Assembly (NCBI RefSeq): GCF_013032505.1
Contig: NZ_WQCG01000003.1
Location: forward strand, 1-64,000
Origin: Ruegeria atlantica
GTDB lineage: Bacteria; Pseudomonadota; Alphaproteobacteria; Rhodobacterales; Rhodobacteraceae
DNA length: 64,000 bases
Direction of reading: 5' to 3'
Below the pieces are notes generated by a model, which was given only the letters and a program-made list of their open reading frames with translations, had not been told where the DNA came from and ran no database searches. The first letter of the stretch is position 1; each line of letters starts with the position of its first letter. This document shows, piece after piece, positions 61,038 through 64,000 of this stretch. Made by a program: the position numbers and the translations under genes.

Positions 61038-62402
61038 TCAAGCCCGCTCAAACCCGCGGGCAACTTCCCAATCGGTCACAACGCGCTCGAATTCCTCGAT
61101 CTCAACTTCCGCTGCACGGGCATAGTGTTCGACCACATCATCACCCATAGCCGCGCGCAGCATTGCCGATCCGTGCAGCGCATCCCGCGCCGTGCGCAGG
61201 TTGCCTGGGATCATGCCTGTGTCACCCTGATAGACATCGCCCTTGGTCGGCGGCTGCAATTCCAGACCTTCTTCGATTCCGGCTATCCCGGCGGCAAGCA
61301 TACCCGCCATCGCCAAATAGGGGTTCATATCTGATCCCGGAATTCGACATTCGACCCGCACAGACTTCGTCCCATCCCCACACAGACGGAACCCCGCCGT
61401 GCGGTTGTCTACCGACCAGATAATCCTCGTCGGCGCAAAGGTTCCCTTCATGAAGCGTTTGTAGCTGTTGATGTAAGGCGCCATGAAATAGGTGTAATCA
61501 CCGGCGTATTTCAACAAACCAGCCATATAGTTTTTCATCAGCGCCGACATGCCCAACGCATCATCAACGTCATAAAAGGCAGGCTTGCCGTCCGCCCATA
61601 GCGATTGGTGTACGTGGCTGGAGCTGCCGACCTTGTCGTGATGCCATTTCGGCAGGAATGTCGCAGCGTGACCGTGTTGCCAGGCGATCTCTTTCACCGC
61701 GTTCTTAGCGATTGAATGGTACTCGGCCGTGTCCATGGCCGGGGCGTATTTGATGTTCAGTTCTTCTTGCCCAGTCTCGGCCTCACCTTTCGAATTCTCA
61801 ACCGGAATCCCCGCATTCCACAGATGGTTGCGGATCGGGCGCATCACGTGCTCCTCCTTTGTGGTCTGGAGGATGTGGTAATCTTCATTATAGCCCGAGA
61901 TCGGCTCCAGATCGCGGAAGCCTTCCTTGCGGATCTGGTCAAAGCTTTTTTCGAACAGGAAAAACTCTAGTTCGGTGGCGCACATCGCGTCATAACCCAT
62001 CGCTTTGAGGCGATTGACTTGTTTCTTCAGGATCGAGCGCGGCGCATGCGGCACTTCCTCATGCGTGTGATGATCAAGCACATCGCACATCACCATCGCA
62101 GTTCCTTCCAACCAGGGCACTGGCCGCAAGGTGCTGAGGTCGGGCTTCATGACATAGTCGCCATAACCCCGCTCCCAACTGGTCGAGGCATAGCCATCCG
62201 GCGTGCCCATCTCCAGATCCGTGGCCAGCAGGTAATTGCAACAATGGGTTTCTTCCCACGCTCCTGCCACGAAATGACCTGCGTGAAACCGCTTGCCCAT
62301 CAGCCGGCCCTGCATGTCCACCATGCAAACCAGTACCGTGTCGACCTCGCCCGCTTCGAATTTGGCTTTCAGATCGGCCAAAATCGCTTCATTGCCCATC
62401 AT
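61038..62402 (-). CDS. Glutamine synthetase family protein (gamma-glutamyl-amine ligase-like)
   Basis: A 454-residue GlnA-superfamily ligase: CMVDMQGRLMGKRF in the beta-grasp domain, ATELEFFLFEKS, ETGQEELNIKYAPA, FLPKWHHDKVGSSSHVHQSLW, NSYKRFMKGTFAP, NRTAGFRLCG and RVECRIPGSDMNPYLA. Context with an aldehyde and an alcohol dehydrogenase resembles amine-catabolic pathways that begin with gamma-glutamylation (for example of isopropylamine or ethanolamine). It is unlikely to be the primary nitrogen-assimilating enzyme. Third paralogue of this superfamily in the window. Confidence 0.85.
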   Translation of the reverse strand: MMGNEAILADLKAKFEAGEVDTVLVCMVDMQGRLMGKRFHAGHFVAGAWEETHCCNYLLATDLEMGTPDGYASTSWERGYGDYVMKPDLSTLRPVPWLEGTAMVMCDVLDHHTHEEVPHAPRSILKKQVNRLKAMGYDAMCATELEFFLFEKSFDQIRKEGFRDLEPISGYNEDYHILQTTKEEHVMRPIRNHLWNAGIPVENSKGEAETGQEELNIKYAPAMDTAEYHSIAKNAVKEIAWQHGHAATFLPKWHHDKVGSSSHVHQSLWADGKPAFYDVDDALGMSALMKNYMAGLLKYAGDYTYFMAPYINSYKRFMKGTFAPTRIIWSVDNRTAGFRLCGDGTKSVRVECRIPGSDMNPYLAMAGMLAAGIAGIEEGLELQPPTKGDVYQGDTGMIPGNLRTARDALHGSAMLRAAMGDDVVEHYARAAEVEIEEFERVVTDWEVARGFERA

Positions 62403-62449
62403 TGGTATCCTTTGTCACTCAGAGAGACCTCGGTTTCGATTACCTGCCT

Positions 62450-64000
62450 TCAGTCATCGTTGGCTTCTTTTTCCATTTCCATCACCAGGCGCGTTTCCAG
62501 AACCTGACCGCTTTTGTAGAGGATCGGATAGGCGACGGCGGCGATGTGCCCGTGCAAATCGCGCATTGATCGCAGGGTTTCCAAATGCAGATCGCTGGAC
62601 TGAAAACTCTCGGTCTGACCGCGCTCCAACCGTTTCAGGTGCGCCTTACGGCTATCGCGCGACATCCGCTTGACCTCGGCCTTATCCAGAACCAGTCGCC
62701 GCGCACAATCCATGTCGTCCACCAACAGCACGTGGCGTGCCAGCGAAAAACTCTCCAGAATGGCGGCGTGCAAATCCTTCAGCTCTTTCCAGCCCTGCGC
62801 CGAAAATTCCGAACGTTCCGTGTGTTTGATCTGCGCCGTCCGGGTCATCCGGTTTGAAACGACATCGCCGGCAGCCTCAAGACGAATGGCATATTCCACC
62901 AACGCCCGCGCGGCCTTTACCTGTGCCTTGCTCATGTTCTGACGCGGCATGCGGGCGACGAAACGACGTATTTCGGTAAGTTGCGTATTGACCCGCTCAT
63001 CCTGCTGCCAAAGCGCAGAAATCGCGTCGCTGTCATCCTTTTCGTATATATCCAGCACCGGGCGGAACATGCGTTCGACCTGCGTAATCATCTGCAACAG
63101 CTCGTGGCGCACCGAAGACATCGCAACGCTGGCCCTTTCGCCACTGGGATCGCCGAGCGGGGTCAGTGCATCCGAAAACTGATCCAGTGCATTGGTCTCG
63201 ACCTTGGGTTCTGCCAGAAGAACCGCCATTGGCTGTTCCAACTGGTTCACAAAGCCTGTGGCGAGCAAGAATACCGCCAGATTAAATCCGATATGTGCAA
63301 AAATCAGCGACTGCGCCGGGCCTGTCACCATCAGGGCGTCTTGCAATCCGCCGACATTGACAACGATCAGCATCACTAGCGCCGCACTGCCTCTCAATAG
63401 CAGGTTGGCCAGTGGGATACGCCGCGCGGTCACGGTCATATCGCGGGTCAGCCACATCGGAATAAAGGCCGAACCAAGATTTGCCCCCAGCACCAACGAC
63501 AACCCAGCCGCAAAGGGAATTGCGCCTATCTGGACCAGAGCAACGCACATCAGGATCGTCGCGACCGAGCTGTGCATCACAAAGGCCAGCACCGCACCGA
63601 CGATAAAGGCGCTGAAATAGTCAGTCTCCAAATACCCTGCGATTGCAGGCAGAAATGCGCTTTCGCGGATCGGCTCAACTGCTTCGCGCAGGAACTGCAA
63701 TGAGATCAGGATAAAGGCGACGCCCAGAACGATCCGTCCCATAAGCCGTACATTCGACCGCTCGGATTTGAGATACAGCCAGCCCCCCAATGCCAGCAAG
63801 GCGGGCTGAAGCCAGCCCAAATCATATGACAGAACCTGAATGACGAGCGCCGCGCCCAAATCCGCGCCCAAGACACCCGCCAGCGCCATCCCAAACGTTA
63901 CCATCCCCGCCGCAGCGAAACCAGTCAGCAAAACCGTAACGGCGGCCGAGCTTTGCAGGATAGTGGCCAGAACCATGCCAGCCCCCCCTGCAAAAAAGCT
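62450..64000 (-). CDS. Na/Pi cotransporter family protein, 5' end outside the window
   Basis: At least 517 codons without a stop; the frame stays open at the window edge (SFFAGGAGMVLATILQSSAAV), so the start is missing. The membrane part (two inverted repeats with QSSAAVTVLL and HSSVATILM motifs) is of the NptA/PNaS type, and the C-terminal 230 residues are a helical PhoU-like domain (from about YEKDDSDAISALWQQDERV). It probably exports or imports phosphate with sodium. The gap of 47 bases to the glutamine-synthetase-like gene may mean shared transcription. Confidence 0.9.
   Translation of the reverse strand, partial: SFFAGGAGMVLATILQSSAAVTVLLTGFAAAGMVTFGMALAGVLGADLGAALVIQVLSYDLGWLQPALLALGGWLYLKSERSNVRLMGRIVLGVAFILISLQFLREAVEPIRESAFLPAIAGYLETDYFSAFIVGAVLAFVMHSSVATILMCVALVQIGAIPFAAGLSLVLGANLGSAFIPMWLTRDMTVTARRIPLANLLLRGSAALVMLIVVNVGGLQDALMVTGPAQSLIFAHIGFNLAVFLLATGFVNQLEQPMAVLLAEPKVETNALDQFSDALTPLGDPSGERASVAMSSVRHELLQMITQVERMFRPVLDIYEKDDSDAISALWQQDERVNTQLTEIRRFVARMPRQNMSKAQVKAARALVEYAIRLEAAGDVVSNRMTRTAQIKHTERSEFSAQGWKELKDLHAAILESFSLARHVLLVDDMDCARRLVLDKAEVKRMSRDSRKAHLKRLERGQTESFQSSDLHLETLRSMRDLHGHIAAVAYPILYKSGQVLETRLVMEMEKEANDD

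Overview
The window looks like a chromosomal segment of a marine-type alphaproteobacterium of the order Rhodobacterales (Roseobacter group). The evidence is the protein families and their order: phaR-phaP-phaC with divergent phaZ, a fused DctQM TRAP transporter feeding lactate dehydrogenases, a hmuR/hmuSTUV haem locus with a RirA-type TGA-N9-TCA box, DUF1194 proteins, ThyX, and many short ATGA-coupled operons. Base composition is moderately GC-rich. No rRNA, tRNA, CRISPR array, prophage or intact insertion sequence was recognised.

Region 1 (1-1038) is a second copy of part of the PHB locus: phasin gene, terminator, PhaR box and the last codons of phaC. It matches 28126-28906 with about 7 mismatches in 781 bases and stops abruptly inside phaC. 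It may be the left junction of a large tandem duplication. Region 2 (1039-8293) is a lactate module: dld, lldD, fused dctQM and dctP on the minus strand, with a divergent GntR/FadR-type regulator and TGGTAAA/TTTACCA operators. Region 3 (8325-17099) is a haem-iron module: tonB, two exbD, exbB, a small periplasmic protein and the receptor hmuR, divergent from hmuSTUV. Region 4 (17164-20605) is a TetR regulator with two identical-architecture operators and a two-subunit molybdenum hydroxylase. Region 5 (20617-26748) holds two gamma-glutamylpolyamine-synthetase-like genes, a class I amidotransferase and a PuuB-like oxidase under two copies of a 16-bp palindrome, then a DegT aminotransferase behind a perfect inverted repeat.

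Region 6 (26753-32566) is a secreted trypsin-like protease and the complete PHB granule locus (phaR, phaP, phaC, phaZ). Region 7 (32557-36159) is a minus-strand set of alpha/beta hydrolases with a VOC protein and an M15-like protein. Region 8 (36355-41402) has thrS followed by a bufferin-type RiPP cluster: a DUF2282 precursor, a DUF692 MNIO enzyme, a DUF2063 partner and a DoxX protein. Region 9 (41442-55188) is mostly housekeeping: an ArsC/Spx protein, cspA, thyX, gloA, two DUF1194 proteins, MarR, sdhE, an XRE regulator, an aspartate aminotransferase, a MATE pump, ppk2, a membrane-anchored NYN RNase and parE.

Region 10 (55319-64000) starts with an AT-rich orphan gene. It continues with a secreted small protein, an alpha/beta-hydrolase-fold protein lacking the nucleophile serine, a DMT permease, and a probable amine/alcohol oxidation set (Fe-alcohol dehydrogenase, aldehyde dehydrogenase, glutamine-synthetase-like ligase). 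It ends in a Na/Pi cotransporter gene cut by the window edge.
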